Source: Plasmopara viticola (taxonomy: Eukaryota > Oomycota > Peronosporomycetes > Peronosporales > Peronosporaceae). From it: a stretch of 64,000 nt of DNA. The stretch spans positions 2,666,001-2,730,000 of the forward strand of contig MBPM02000001.1 in NCBI GenBank assembly GCA_001695595.3. Direction: 5' to 3'. Every line of letters starts with the position of its first letter. Positions within the stretch are counted from its first letter, which is position 1. The notes under the pieces are model-generated. The model did not search any database. It was not told the DNA's origin and saw only the letters and a list, made by a program, of their open reading frames with translations. A program made the position numbers and the translations under genes. This document shows positions 1-11,200 of the stretch, one piece after another.

Positions 1-1119
1 TAATTAATAATTGCAAGATACAAAAAATCTCCCGCTACGAAGCGTGAGTTTGGTGTTTTAAAACCAAAAGAAATTTTAAGCAGGCAATCGATGGTCCTGG
101 AAAGACATTCACCATTAGACGATGTCGACACATCCAATAAATTTTATGTGTGACATCTTATGCGTCATTGTGACACTCACGACTCTGAGTCCCATACAAG
201 TCTAGAGGTGTGCTTAGCATTTTGCAAGTAAGGCGAAAAAAGACGCCAAGTAGTGGCGTTAGTATTTCTAGCCAGGATATAAGGCTGAGGGACCACGTAT
301 CGATAAGGCTGTAAGCATTGAACAACCTGCTGACTGATTGAGTATACTAAGAAGATAAGCGAGTTTCCGAGGCAGTTTTTATACCTCGCGCTGAGACAGC
401 TTGACAACGTACCGACGGCCTCGAGCATTTTGTCATGCTCATCCATGACAAGTGTTTCACTTTGTCCAATTTCAAGGTCTTTTAACAGACCAAACCAAGG
501 ATACACCCCGGAGCACCCACAAGAATGTAGGGCGCGTTATTCTTGAGCGCTATTGCAATAATAAAGGTTTATATCTTACAAAATGATTAGTAATTTATTT
601 GAAGTTGATAAGATCGTAGCTTTAAGCGCTGATAATAACTCCAGTGTCAACATCTACCAATCTACTTAAAAAAATGCAACGATAGTACCTGATACCGCTA
701 TCAGCATTCGTAAAAATTCTTTTAAGCATGAACGGCGTACCACCTAACAGAACTTTATATAATTCGTAAAATATGTAGCAATAAGGATGCGCTTTTATGT
801 GGGATCGTAAAAATTGTTCCTTTATAAGATCGATTACGCGCACAGGCTTCATTAATCGATAGATCCTGCACGGTCCTCGCCCTGCTGGTTAAACGAACAT
901 GTGCAAAAAAGACAGACACTTTGTCGTCGACGTGAGGTGCTCGTTTTTTTGTATTTGACATCCCTTACAAATTTTGGGACACTTAATCTGTTAATTGATT
1001 CGTTGGCGCGTAAATCGTGCAAACTTTTGTATCCTAATTTTACACGCTGGATCTGCTATAGTCCGTGCACTCAACTGTGATTACTGTAAATTGACCGGCA
1101 ACGGACATCAGTGACGATA
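1..1119. other. Left-edge stretch without a recognised gene
   Basis: AT-leaning sequence. The longest frame is about 109 codons on the minus strand near 177-506. I recognise no family in it, and it lacks splice-like edges or a clear start context. No RNA gene is visible. Confidence 0.5.
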
Positions 1120-1680
1120 TAGCTGACAGAGTGTAGACTTATCCTACGCGGAAATTGGGGCGCGAGCTATTACGAAGTCTTTGAAAAAAGGGATCGACAT
1201 ACATACCTACTTGCTTAATGACGACTAGACCTCTTAACCACCGACACCACCTGTCGAATCTAATCTGGAATTGAGTAGACATTATATATAACACCATTCT
1301 TTACGTCCATAAGCTAAATGCATAGCGTGCTCACTTGGTGGGTCGTAGACTCGCCTTCGATATATCTCGACTTAAGCATAAAACCAATTCAGGTACTGGT
1401 AAGGTAAGTTCCGAGCGATAATTGAGGGACACTCCTTCCACAGCTAAAAGCTCAGCCGAAAGAATGCGCCCGCTGTGTCTGACTTTAATTTGATACAATT
1501 TCTGAGCAGTCGTGTCAGAGCCGTTCCAATGGCTCACAAGAGCTTCGTGAAATAATTCTACTACGCCACTGTACTACGGCGTCCTTGTCTCATTAAATAC
1601 TCCATAAGAAAAATTCCTCTAGCTTAAAAGGATGGTCCTGCCTTGGCCTTGCGCCGTCTTGAAATTAGAGGGGACGGATC
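1120..1680. repeat. Diverged repeat, copy 1, with conserved hairpins
   Basis: This copy aligns with 1735-2310 at an offset of about 610-637 bp. Shared blocks include the TTGGGGCGCGAG start, the GACCTCTTAA block, the TTTACGTCCA block and the GAGCCGTTCCAATGGCTCAC block. It contains short inverted repeats: CGACA/TGTCG near 1241-1257, GAGCC/GGCTC near 1518-1535 and ACGCC/GGCGT near 1562-1582. Blocks are well preserved and separated by diverged linkers. No long open frame is shared. It is probably part of an old mobile element or a duplicated structured locus; the class is unknown. Confidence 0.7.
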
Positions 1681-1734
1681 TATGGCCGTAGGACGCAGCG
1701 AGTATTTTTTAAAAGATATGCTTGATTCTTTAAT

Positions 1735-2310
1735 GACGGACTGGAGACGTGTCCTTCGTGGAAGTTGGGGCGCGAGTTAGTACAAGGCCTGGTTAAAAAT
1801 GGGATCGACAATATAATTATCAACGATGATGATATCGAACTGTTCCTTGATGACGGCTAGACCTCTTAATTACTGACACCTCCTGTCGAATCTAATCTGG
1901 AATTAAGTAAATCTTAGGTTTAAATACCTTAAACACCTTACTTTACGTCCACAAGCTAAATGCATAACGTGCTCACGTAGACTCACCTCGAGATATCTCG
2001 ACTTTAGCATAATACCAAGTCATGTCCTGGTAATGTATATTCCGAGCGCAAATTTCGAAACACTCCCACCACAGCTCAAAGCTCGTTCGACTTGCATATA
2101 ATGCATTAACTGCTTTTGACTTAAGCTTGCAACCATTTCTGAGCACTCGTAACAGAGCCGTTCCAATGGCTCACATGAGCTTCGTGAAGCAAATTTATTA
2201 CGCCACTAAACTACGGCGTCTCTGTCACATTGAACACTCCATATAAAAGGTCCTTTGACCTAAAAGGACGGCCCTGCCACGGCGTTATGCCTTTTAGATA
2301 AGGAGCAGCA
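1735..2310. repeat. Diverged repeat, copy 2, with conserved hairpins
   Basis: Second copy of the repeat at 1120-1680, same orientation. The stems GAGCC/GGCTC (near 2155-2172) and ACGCC/GGCGT are kept, while the ACGCC loop changed from ACTGTACTAC to ACTAAACTAC. A further stem, GTCCTTT/AAAGGAC, is present near 2250-2270 and is weaker in copy 1. The pair is a local direct duplication with substantial divergence. Confidence 0.7.
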
Positions 2311-2874
2311 GCCTTTGCACGATCGCTTATACGCAGTTATGATAGCTCAAGTGTTCAGCTCTGGCGGTCAAGCCGCGGCCTCTTAGGCTTTTTCAAATTT
2401 GATTAACTTAATAGGCCATGAACTTGGACGTTGTTACTGGACTAATGTTACCTCATGCTGGGTTATATTGATATAGATTTGCGTTCATGATGTAACAAAG
2501 CTGACACTTTCACGGTCTGCAGCAGTATTACATCAAATTAGAGGAGGTGGAGTATGGCGATAGTGGCGGAAGTCCTACCGATTAGTCTAGCTAAGGTGCA
2601 GTTGCGTTTCGAGGTCAATATTCCAGAGCTGCCCGACAAGATCGATATGTCCACGTTCATGACCACCCTGGCAACAGTATTGCTTGCGAGCAAGATGGTT
2701 AAATAGCTGCCTGTTAATTCCACCTGTCTTGCACAGGCCACATTAAAAATGTTTTGGAGGAAAGCGTTGTGTTGCTGCTGAAGATATACACATAAAGCGA
2801 GATTGCGAACGACGCTTTGTTACTGGAGTTGCTCTGTTTCTACTGCCGTTGTCCCAAGCCGCCGTTTTCAAACG
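2311..2874. other. Spacer 3' of MFAP1, no recognised gene
   Basis: An ATG frame of 50 codons on the plus strand (2554-2706) follows a purine-rich stretch. I recognise no family in it and do not call it a gene. The right end should hold the MFAP1 3' untranslated region. Confidence 0.4.
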
Positions 2875-4589
2875 TTACCCTTTTCTCTGTCGCTTCGTCG
2901 AACCTTCGATATCCTTCATTCCGCCAAGGTGGCTCTTGTATTTTTCACGGATGCCATCATTGCGCGCCCACAACGAGTCACGGCTAGACGTATCTTGGTC
3001 TGCCAGATGCGTGTACTTTGTGCTGTAATTGCAATCGAGAAAAGTAAGTCAATGCCATACCAAGATCACGCCGCAAGAAGGCATGCGTACCGTCCAGCGC
3101 GGCCAAAATTTTTGACCTGCATCACGGTTGGGAGCATCTCTTTGTCAAATTTGTCTTCTAGCGTGGCCTCACTGGCATCTCGTTTGCGCACATCGTCCTT
3201 CGAGCGGATGCTATCGTCGTCTACGTAAAAAGCACCTTTGTGGTAGTACTTTTGCATGAATTTTAACTTCTTCTTCTCTTTGGGCTCGTTCTTTTTTAAT
3301 TTGCTAAATAATCAACAATGTTAAGTAATTTAGCCACATCGTAGCTTCAATGAAAATAACGTACGCGTCTTCCGCTTCGCGTTCCTTCTCTGTCATGTTA
3401 CGCCTCCTTAATGTTTCTTCCTCTTCCTTTCTCCGCTGCTCCTTACGATCACGATCGCTGTAGCGCCAAAAAGCACACATGCGTCGTTACTATACAACCA
3501 TAATAAAAAACATCGCACTTCGTCCACGTGTTCGCATACCGTTTTATACGTCGCATCTCGCGAAGTTCCCAATCGCGATACTCTTGCGTCGGGTCCAGAC
3601 CATCCGTATCATCAGGTATCTCCACGTCTGAAGACTCTCCTTTTTCGGTGCCAATTTGTTCGCGCCGAACTACTTCTGCAACTAAAAGACGAGATTCTCT
3701 CTTCCGCGCTTCCACTTTTTCCTGCTCTCGCTTTTCGCGTCGTTCTTCTTCTGCTGCCAACTCTTCCTGCCGCTTAACATTCTCACGAGCTTTCTTCGGC
3801 ACGAAAACAGGCTTCATAAGCTCTTCACCAGGCTCCGAATCATCGGTGTCGGTCTCGTATTCAGAGCTGCTACTTCCGCTGCTGCTGCTAGACGCCGAAG
3901 ATCTATTTGCCAGCTTTGGTGCTGAAGTAAATTCTTCTCTTCGCTTCATGATTTGTGAGTTCACAGGCGCGATCTTCTTTTCAGACATAGTCGGTTCATC
4001 ATTTTGAGCTTCACGTGCCTTTGCCCTGTCGCGAAGCATACGACGGCGACGATCAATGTCGGTATCATCTTCTTCATCCGAACTGGAATCTAGCAGTGCA
4101 TTGGCGACATCATTGTCACTTGATGCCTGTTGATCACCAGACAATGATTCAGCTCGTTTATTTTGACTAGCGTTGTTTGATGCAGATTCACCGGCAATCA
4201 AAATCTGTGCCTCCACACGTATCCGTCGATTACTGTTTACTAAAGCCAGCGAGTGCTGCGCTTTTGTTGCTGTTTCGGGCCGCACTTTGCTGTTGGCAGT
4301 GACAAAACCACGTTCTTCCTCGTAGCCATGCGCAAATTTTGGTACGTGTCCTGCTCGATACCGCGCAACTTTCTTGGATAGGTCCACCTTTGGCTTTAAT
4401 GGTTTGAACACCTCGGTCTCCTCTCTGAAAGATTTACAAGAGCGTTAGAGAACAAAACGAGGCAAAAACCACATTCAAACAGTGACAGGTGAGCACATAC
4501 TTGGTTTTGGTGTGGCGCAACGACACGGGATCACCTGGAGTATCGTCTGGCAGCAACAACCCCAGGTCCTTCTTGGTAAAGAGCGACAT
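2875..4589 (-). CDS. MFAP1: MFAP1-like spliceosomal protein, five exons
   Basis: Homologue of microfibrillar-associated protein 1, a nuclear protein of the spliceosomal B complex despite its name. Exons read on the minus strand: 4589-4501, 4424-3540, 3457-3365, 3303-3091, 3022-2875. Introns are 76, 82, 61 and 68 nt with GT/AG ends, and every junction is phase 2, giving an intact 475-aa protein (human about 439 aa). The first exon supplies [10 protein letters not shown]. The centre is acidic and serine rich with charged coiled coil. The C-terminal MFAP1 domain shows [14 protein letters not shown], then [15 protein letters not shown] joined across intron 4 to [13 protein letters not shown], all family hallmarks. 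The ATG at 4589 was chosen because the upstream end of exon 2 opens only with GTG and is preceded by a CTTTCAG acceptor. Identity is firm. Confidence 0.95.
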
Positions 4590-4708
4590 GGTTTAAAGGT
4601 TAAATAATGTGGAACTAACATTGTCGTTATCGAACTATCACCGGTCCCCCCCACAATTTGACCAATAGAGTCACAGCTTTCAGCCTCGTGATAAGCTCGA
4701 AAGCATGG
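4590..4708. promoter_or_regulatory. Bidirectional promoter with CCAAT box
   Basis: Only 119 bp separate the divergent starts of MFAP1 (minus, 4589) and the small plus-strand gene (4709). A CCAAT pentamer sits at 4662-4666, 43 bp before the plus-strand ATG and 73 bp before the MFAP1 ATG. A run of eight C residues lies at about 4645-4652. Promoter function is inferred from position. Confidence 0.45.
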
Positions 4709-4915
4709 ATGCGCCAGTAAGTATCACATTCCTACCATGACCAAAGCCTCAAAGAATCAATTAGAAGCACAAATCTATTAGGTCGATCTCTGAACGCGCG
4801 AATATCAATTTTTCAACAAAGCGAAACTCTTGTAGAAGCATTTGCTCCCCATAACGCTGCCATTTTAGCTGAAAAATACGACAAGCGACCCATCCAATGG
4901 CCTCTGAACATATAA
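4709..4915 (+). CDS. Predicted 52-aa microprotein, two exons
   Basis: Exon 1 is 4709-4716 (ATG CGC CA) ending at a strong GTAAGT donor. Exon 2 is 4765-4915, entered after CAATTAG, in phase, and ends TAA. The predicted product starts MRQSTNLLGRSLNAR and ends KYDKRPIQWPLNI. The 50-codon second exon is clean, and its aliphatic and charged residue mix looks like a real protein. The 48-nt intron is shorter than others here, so the exact 5' structure may differ. An overlapping ATG at 4705 is out of phase with every usable acceptor. I do not recognise the family; a small mitochondrial protein is one possibility from size and basic N-terminus, but that is a guess. It lies head to head with MFAP1. Confidence 0.5.
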
Positions 4916-6326
4916 GGATGCCTCTTCGTTATATTAATCAGAAGCGGGCAATGCCAACTTAAATCTCCCCAAAGGCTGGATTAGAAACAATAAAAAAAAA
5001 TTAAGGTTGACACGCAACGCGTGTTGGAAACTATTTGGTCGTCGCGTGTCAGGCAGGGCTCGACATGAAATATTTGTAGTCATAATTGACTTTTTGAGGG
5101 TAGGAATGTATTGCGTGATTAGCTCGAAAAGTGGCCATACGAAAAAACAACTTGCCCAATCTAGAATATGACGCATTCGTAACTAGACTTTTGTACGATT
5201 TTTTTGTACAATACTCCCCAGTAAGAATATCATACATCTAAGAAACCACCGTTTGTCCTCTAAAAAGTTTCGTATCGTATACGTGGCATGAACAGTATGG
5301 CTAGTAACATACACCCCGAATGGACTTAAGTCGATTTGACGTGAGTGACGACTGGGCTGGTAGCTAGGTCGTACATGAGATTTTAACGTTAAAAAGGTAA
5401 ATGGGATTATTTAATGAAAGAGCTATGGACTACCGCTTCAATTAAATTGTTCCATTCTGTTCTCCTTTTACTTATATATTCTACAATGGAGCTCCTTTCT
5501 CTGACGTGAGCGTTTGCTCACGGTCCATACATAGGAAACTTTAAAGCAACGGCACGGCCATAATTGGCTCGGGTATTGCGACGCGGCTTGGAGTTCTGAT
5601 GAGCCTCATTTGAGTTTATTTTTAATATGTTTTTCGAAGTTCTCAAAATCTTCCAGCCCGGGTTGCGTTGTACAATACAGGATAATTGATTTATACACAT
5701 AATCAGTACAAGTCGCAGTTTGCTATCTGCTTGGCCCTTATGTATGACGACTCTTTAAAAGCGCTGAGACGCTGTACGGCCCCAGATCTGTCCTTTTTGT
5801 CTTTGTAGACGTTCTCAGACGCGATAGAGCAACAATTAAGCGTAAATCGAATCGTCCACCATCGACTTTTAAATTTTTCGGTAAATTGTAGATTTAGTAT
5901 ATTTCTAAATATACTAAATATAGAATTTACCAAATTTATTATACAAACAAAATTTTTTATTATGTTTTCTATGTATTTTTAAGATAATGAAAAATTAAAA
6001 TAATAATAAATTAAATAGAATATTTTTATTAATAGGTTGTTTCGTTCTTTATTAATATAAAAAATTTGAGAAAGGTTAAATGTAGAAAATATCATGATTA
6101 TATTTGATTAGATATAATGAGTAATTTTTCCCTATAATTGATATTTATGCTTGTAACTAGATTTAAATTCAGACACGTTTTACGTATATAACCAAAATCC
6201 GGTTTTGCTAAACTTTTCTTATGGAGATCCGTGTAATTTATTTATAAATTACGAGGTAGTCAATACCGGTATTCTCTGTATGTAGCTTTACATTTAGTAC
6301 GAGACTCGGGTCTAAATCATTGAGGC
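4916..6326. other. AT-rich intergenic region
   Basis: About 1.4 kb without a supported gene. The section 5880-6240 is extremely AT rich and includes a large palindrome (listed separately). Short frames on both strands show no family resemblance. Confidence 0.55.
5880..5931. repeat. 52-bp near-perfect palindrome
   Basis: Arms ATTTAGTATATTT (5892-5904) and AAATATACTAAAT (5907-5919) are perfectly complementary across 2 bases. After a short mismatch the outer arms GGTAAATT (5880-5887) and AATTTACC (5924-5931) also pair. This could be a cruciform-forming site or the fused ends of a tiny inverted-repeat element. Confidence 0.8.
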
Positions 6327-8042
6327 ATGCCGATGAAGGCTTGGAGTGACGAATGGAGGTGCGCGCAATTGCAAATGTTTCTCCGCGACAAAGAGCTTTT
6401 TCAAGGTAAGTAACAAATGAGCTTGTAGTCAAGCATTGGGTACTAGTTTTCTTAGAGCAAGGTTGCGTTTTGGCTGCAGGGGAGACTATAAACGTGCAAG
6501 TGAGTGCGGACGTAGGGTCTGTATCAGGGCGCTCTAAGACTTATACTAAGGATCAAGATCAGAGCATGGCCAATCGTTTACTCCATCGATGGCAAAAACA
6601 TTGTGAAGGTGCTCGAGTGCAGATTCAAATTGTAGAAGCGTCAGAAAAAGATACTCATGCGAGCAGCTCCTCTCCGTCCGTCACCACGTTGTTTCGTCAA
6701 GAAACGCAGCTCAATCAAGTATCACTGAGTGAATTGGACGGTCAACATGCGTCCATTGTAAAGCTGAAAGCGCATTTTGATCTCAAAGTCCGGCACGAGT
6801 TCTGGGGCCGAGAATTGCGGCTCATTGTGCACATTACACCCAAAAACAACGTCGTGGAGGCTCCTGGAGGCGGTGAAAAGCTTGGTTTTTTTAAACTCAA
6901 CCTACCGAAAACGTCTTTGCTTCGAGAGGAGTGGGCCACGTCTCAACTTTTGTCTCACACCAGAAAGCTAGCTGAGTCACCACCCGAAATGACTCGTCAC
7001 GTAGAGCAGCGCATTGTAGTCACGAAACCGTTGCAGCTTGAAATTGAGAGTCGTGAGCTGGTGGGACGACGTGTAGGAATCTTGGCTCGAGTGTTGAATG
7101 CTCACTCAACATTAGCCTTGGCCGTTCGAGACGTGCACCTTCATCTCGACGACTCGTGGAGGCAAAAGGCGTCAAACAGAGGCGACACGACTCGCTTTTG
7201 CATCGTAAGTGGCGATAAAGTACCGTTTCCTGTTGTGCTTCAGCCGCAAGAACGCTACAACTTTCTGTATGTGCTCGGAATCGTAAACGAAGACAAGTTA
7301 TACGAGTCGCTCGATGATTTTCAACATGATAAAGATAACGAGCAAGCAAAGAGTAAAGCGTTTGAAAGTGCCAAGCTTCTTGAATCTTCTGCGCGGTTTT
7401 CGTTGTTGACACTGTCTTGGCAAGCCAACACCATTTCCATGGATGCAATTACGGAAAAGCGAGCGATTGAGTGGTCTCCCATCCATTCGGTGGCCTCGCT
7501 TTCTATCGATGACAAGTGGCAAGCTAACGTCGAAAAGCTCATAGCGCATGTGGTAGCAGGGAATCGTAAACAAGAGACGAAATCCTCTGCAGTCTGTCAC
7601 TATGTGCGGCTACTTCATAACTCAGTGCTGCAACTGATGATAGCTCCACTCCCATCCACTATATCGATTGGAACCGCAAGAACCGTTTGTGCGACGGTAT
7701 CGAACCATTCGACGCAAGTTGATTTCGACTTAACGCTAGTGTTGCCTATGCAAGAGGATAGTGGAGTTGCTGACCCGATTTCGGCAGTGGTAGGATTTGA
7801 AGCATCACACCCTTTGGGGTACGTTCAAGTGTAGATTGTATGTAATTTGCACACCACATGACTAGTCGATTACTAACCTTTGTGCCCCTAGACTTGTACG
7901 CCCGAAAATGAACGTCAAACGAAGTTTGCATTTGGCTTTTATCCGTCCGGGCAAGTGTCGGTTCGGTCCCTTGGTCCTAGTGGATCATTCATCACGTACT
8001 TGCTTTGTTTCTGACGACTGGGAGGTCTTTGTTAAAAACTAA
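6327..8042 (+). CDS. TRAPP-like beta-sandwich trafficking protein (tentative), three exons
   Basis: Exons 6327-6405, 6480-7818 and 7892-8042 join in phase to a 522-aa protein. Intron 1 (74 nt) has donor AAG|GTAAGT and acceptor GGCTGCAG. Intron 2 (73 nt) has GTACGT and a textbook TACTAAC branch site at 7871-7877. The ATG at 6327 follows an in-frame TGA; the long central frame opens only with TTG at 6470, which is intronic. Exon 1 reads MPMKAWSDEW and joins to LFQGETINVQV. No membrane segment or catalytic motif is visible. The GETI strand near the N-terminus, the central VVLQPQERYNFLYVL and the closing strands ending SDDWEVFVKN resemble beta-sandwich TRAPP subunits (TRAPPC13 or TRAPPC14/MAP11 style). 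The gene model is strong; the family call is weak. Confidence 0.7.
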
Positions 8043-8153
8043 ACTGAGGCAGTTCGTCGCGTCTTCTTGATAACGTGCGCGCCTCTTCGTGATCGTTATG
8101 CTTCATGGTCTTAGTGTAGCCGGTCGCAAGCGTTTCGAAAGAGTCAGCAAGAG

Positions 8154-8291
8154 ATGCTGACACTATTTGGCCTGAAAGCGGCTTTCACAAATATTGATCG
8201 CAGTGTGCGTCATTCTAAACCACGGCTGCTAAAAAATGATACGCCAAGCGAGCAAAATGCTTTCAACGGGCGCACATTTGATTGCAAATGA
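8154..8291 (+). promoter_or_regulatory. Upstream ORF overlapping the next start codon
   Basis: An ATG at 8154 opens a 45-codon frame ending at TGA 8289-8291. It passes over the ATG at 8236 of the membrane-protein gene in another frame. If transcribed in the leader it would be expected to reduce translation of the main frame. It could also be chance, or part of an unseen 5' exon. Confidence 0.3.
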
Positions 8292-11200
8292 CAGCGGCGA
8301 TGACGAACGCGAGTCGTGGCTTTGTCCATCAACAATCAGTGCTGATACGAAGGAAAAGGCCAACGATAAAGGCGTGTGTACTTGGTCTCAGTTGCACACA
8401 CCAATACCATGCAAAAAAAGTAACGTGGAAAACAATAGCGATAATGCTTGTAAACAGCTAAGAGATGGCTTGCTTTCTCCAAATGGAAAGGAACGAAGCG
8501 GGAAGAACAAGTTGCCTCTTTTAACTGGATTTTCAAATGCTGAGGCATTAAAAGTACAACTATCACGAAGCGTAAGTGACAAATGGCAACTCGCATGTGG
8601 TGGCTCTACCGCAAAAGAAAACTGCAAGATTGACGCGAGAGTTGAGCGAATCGCGGGCAATGGGTTGTCACAGCCGGGGTACAAAGTTGAAGGTCAACGA
8701 AAAAATTGGATATTGGGTAGGAAGTCAGAAGACGTGAAAGAAAAAGTGATTATTTCCGAGGAGACAACTGCTGCTTTGAAACGAAAGCATTATAAATTAT
8801 GTGATTTTAATCCTGTTGCTTTTACTGCAAATGATGTAGAAGCAAATCAGCGAACGTGTAGACTTAAAAGGCAGTTACAGGACTTGGCTGTCAGTGAAGT
8901 CTCAGTAGATTCGACAGGTGGTACAGATTGGGATGATGTGTTAAAGCGAAGGGTTTACAGCTCAAAACATATTGCAAAATCGATGCCTTCTGAGACCAAT
9001 GTGGAGATGATGCAAGACCAATGGACATTGGAAAAAAGACGGACAAACGTGCACCGAATAAATACAAATTCAGATGTAGCACCTGGAAACACGCAATCCT
9101 GTGACACAGCGCACAAATTACCGGCTTTAACTCCGTTTTCGATAACGATACCTTCTATTGTTTACCATGATGAAATGGAGGCAAATCAGCGAAAATGGAA
9201 CCTTGAGAGGAGGTTGCATGATGCGTCTCATAGTCCGATGAATCATCAGCGAAAGGATGGTCACAAACAAAACTTTGAAAAAACCTTTGCAATGAATCAC
9301 ATTGCTCATTCCATAGACGTGGAGGCAATGGGGCGACAGAATCGGACGATGGACTGGCGTCTACAAAACAGAGAGTTGCATGTGACGAAATCATTTGAGC
9401 AACAATATTGCTCGACACATAAATTACCGACTTTGAAACTCGTTATCCCTGGCACGGAAGCAAGCAGACCAACATGGGAGGCTGGGACCAAGTTATACCG
9501 AGTGGACGACCACGATACGAAAGGACCTCCGTCTGGCTTAATTTGCCAACAAGTAGGCAATGACGAAGTGCGTCAAAAATTTCGTTCAGAGTACGAAACA
9601 GGGTTTAATGTTGCTAACTGTGGAAAAGTGAACAAAGTCGAAATCGGGCACTCTTTGGTTTATTGTCTATTATTTTTCAGTACTGCTGTGGTACACTCTG
9701 CGATCTTCAACTTTAGTTTGGAGCTACGCCAGTGGTTGCTGCTCGACAGTCAACCGTTTGGTATAGTGTTGTTGTTAAGCCGAATCTTTGTGGGTTTGTT
9801 TCAATTTGTCGGTGGACTGCTTGGTGATCTTGTACAGAATCGAGAACGTTTCCTGCGGTGCATTGCTGTCCTGTGGTTTCTCGCTGTTGTGGTGCTTCAT
9901 GTTGCAGCCTTTCAATTGTCATCGTTTGTGTCCTCGATTAGCTTAATTGCAGGATTCATATTTGCTGGTGCTGCACACGGCACCATATGTCCTAACGTGG
10001 TCGCTTTGGGTATGGAATCTAAGCTATATTGCTGTCCCGTTGTGTTGACACCTCCGATACCGAGAATTGAGGAAGATGGCAGCAGTGAAGAAGAAGAGAT
10101 GAAAAAAAACACTACATCAGAAGGTGGAGATATGCAGCAACAAAATGATTTCGATAGTCACAAATTCTTTACTGGCTGCTTTTGCGCGAGGATAGCGGGT
10201 TCTGCGTTTGTGCAAGGGTATTTTTATTTACTTGTGAATACGAGTGCATTATCTGACAGATATTTAGACTCGGCAGCTACTTCACGTGGTTTCCATTGTA
10301 TGCTTCTCATGAGTTTTGGCCTGATGACGTCGTTACTTTCCTTTTGCTATAGATCGTGGGGCTTTCATGGATTTGAGAAACAAAGGATTGAAAGCAATCT
10401 TGCTACCACAAAACAAGATCTAAATTCTTCAATTCCCTCTACTTCGATATGGAGCTTTGCAAGGCTGGTTTGGCTACGCAATCGTCCCCTGGTGAAGAGT
10501 GCGCTGTTAGTATTGGTGTGTGTGATCAGTGCAGGCTTTTCGATGGTCGTGATGCTCATTAGGAGCCAAACCTCACTTTCTGTTCGGTTAGTGGCATTTT
10601 TGCTTTGCGTAGTAGGCTGGCTACTCACGTTGGTTGTGAGTTCACAACAAATCACTTCAATGCTTAAGAACCTTCGTAGGAGTCGATGGGGATTGCGGGA
10701 ATGCCAGCTCTACATGGCTCGATTGGCAGTCGCCTATTTCTGTGTGGCGTGTTGTGTTGCCTTCTTGCGTGCGCAACTTTATACGACTATGGTTGTCCAG
10801 GTCTGTCAAACTCGGCTATTGATCCCAGGAACAACAAATACGTTGTTGAATCCAGAGTTGCTTGGCGCTGCGGTTGAAACATCATCTTTAGCTTTTCTTG
10901 GTCTCTTGCAAGCGCTACTCAAAAGTCCATCAGGATCCACTTCACTCCATTCCGATTCCAAAAGCTCTCTATTTGCTTTGCCGACACTCGCAATACCTGT
11001 CGACCCGCCAATCGCGACACAGTACCATAAGCTCTCATCATTCCTAACTTGCCCGTCAGCGACACGAATGTGCTTTGCAACGTTGTTGTACCTTGTAAGC
11101 GTCTTTCTCTCAAGTGTGGTAGAGCTTTATCGCCGACAAACAGCAGTGAGACCGTCCGTGGTGCCTCGCACTTGTGGCCTCATGCACTCGGAGTTTACAT

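Noticed and set aside
2554..2706. 50-codon plus-strand ATG frame
   Set aside because: No family resemblance or splice context, and too short to support alone.
3528..4007. 159-codon plus-strand Ser/Arg-rich frame
   Set aside because: Mirror of the charged, Ser-rich part of MFAP1 on the opposite strand.
5892..5919. Palindrome as a transcription terminator
   Set aside because: Intrinsic hairpin terminators are bacterial; the context is eukaryotic.
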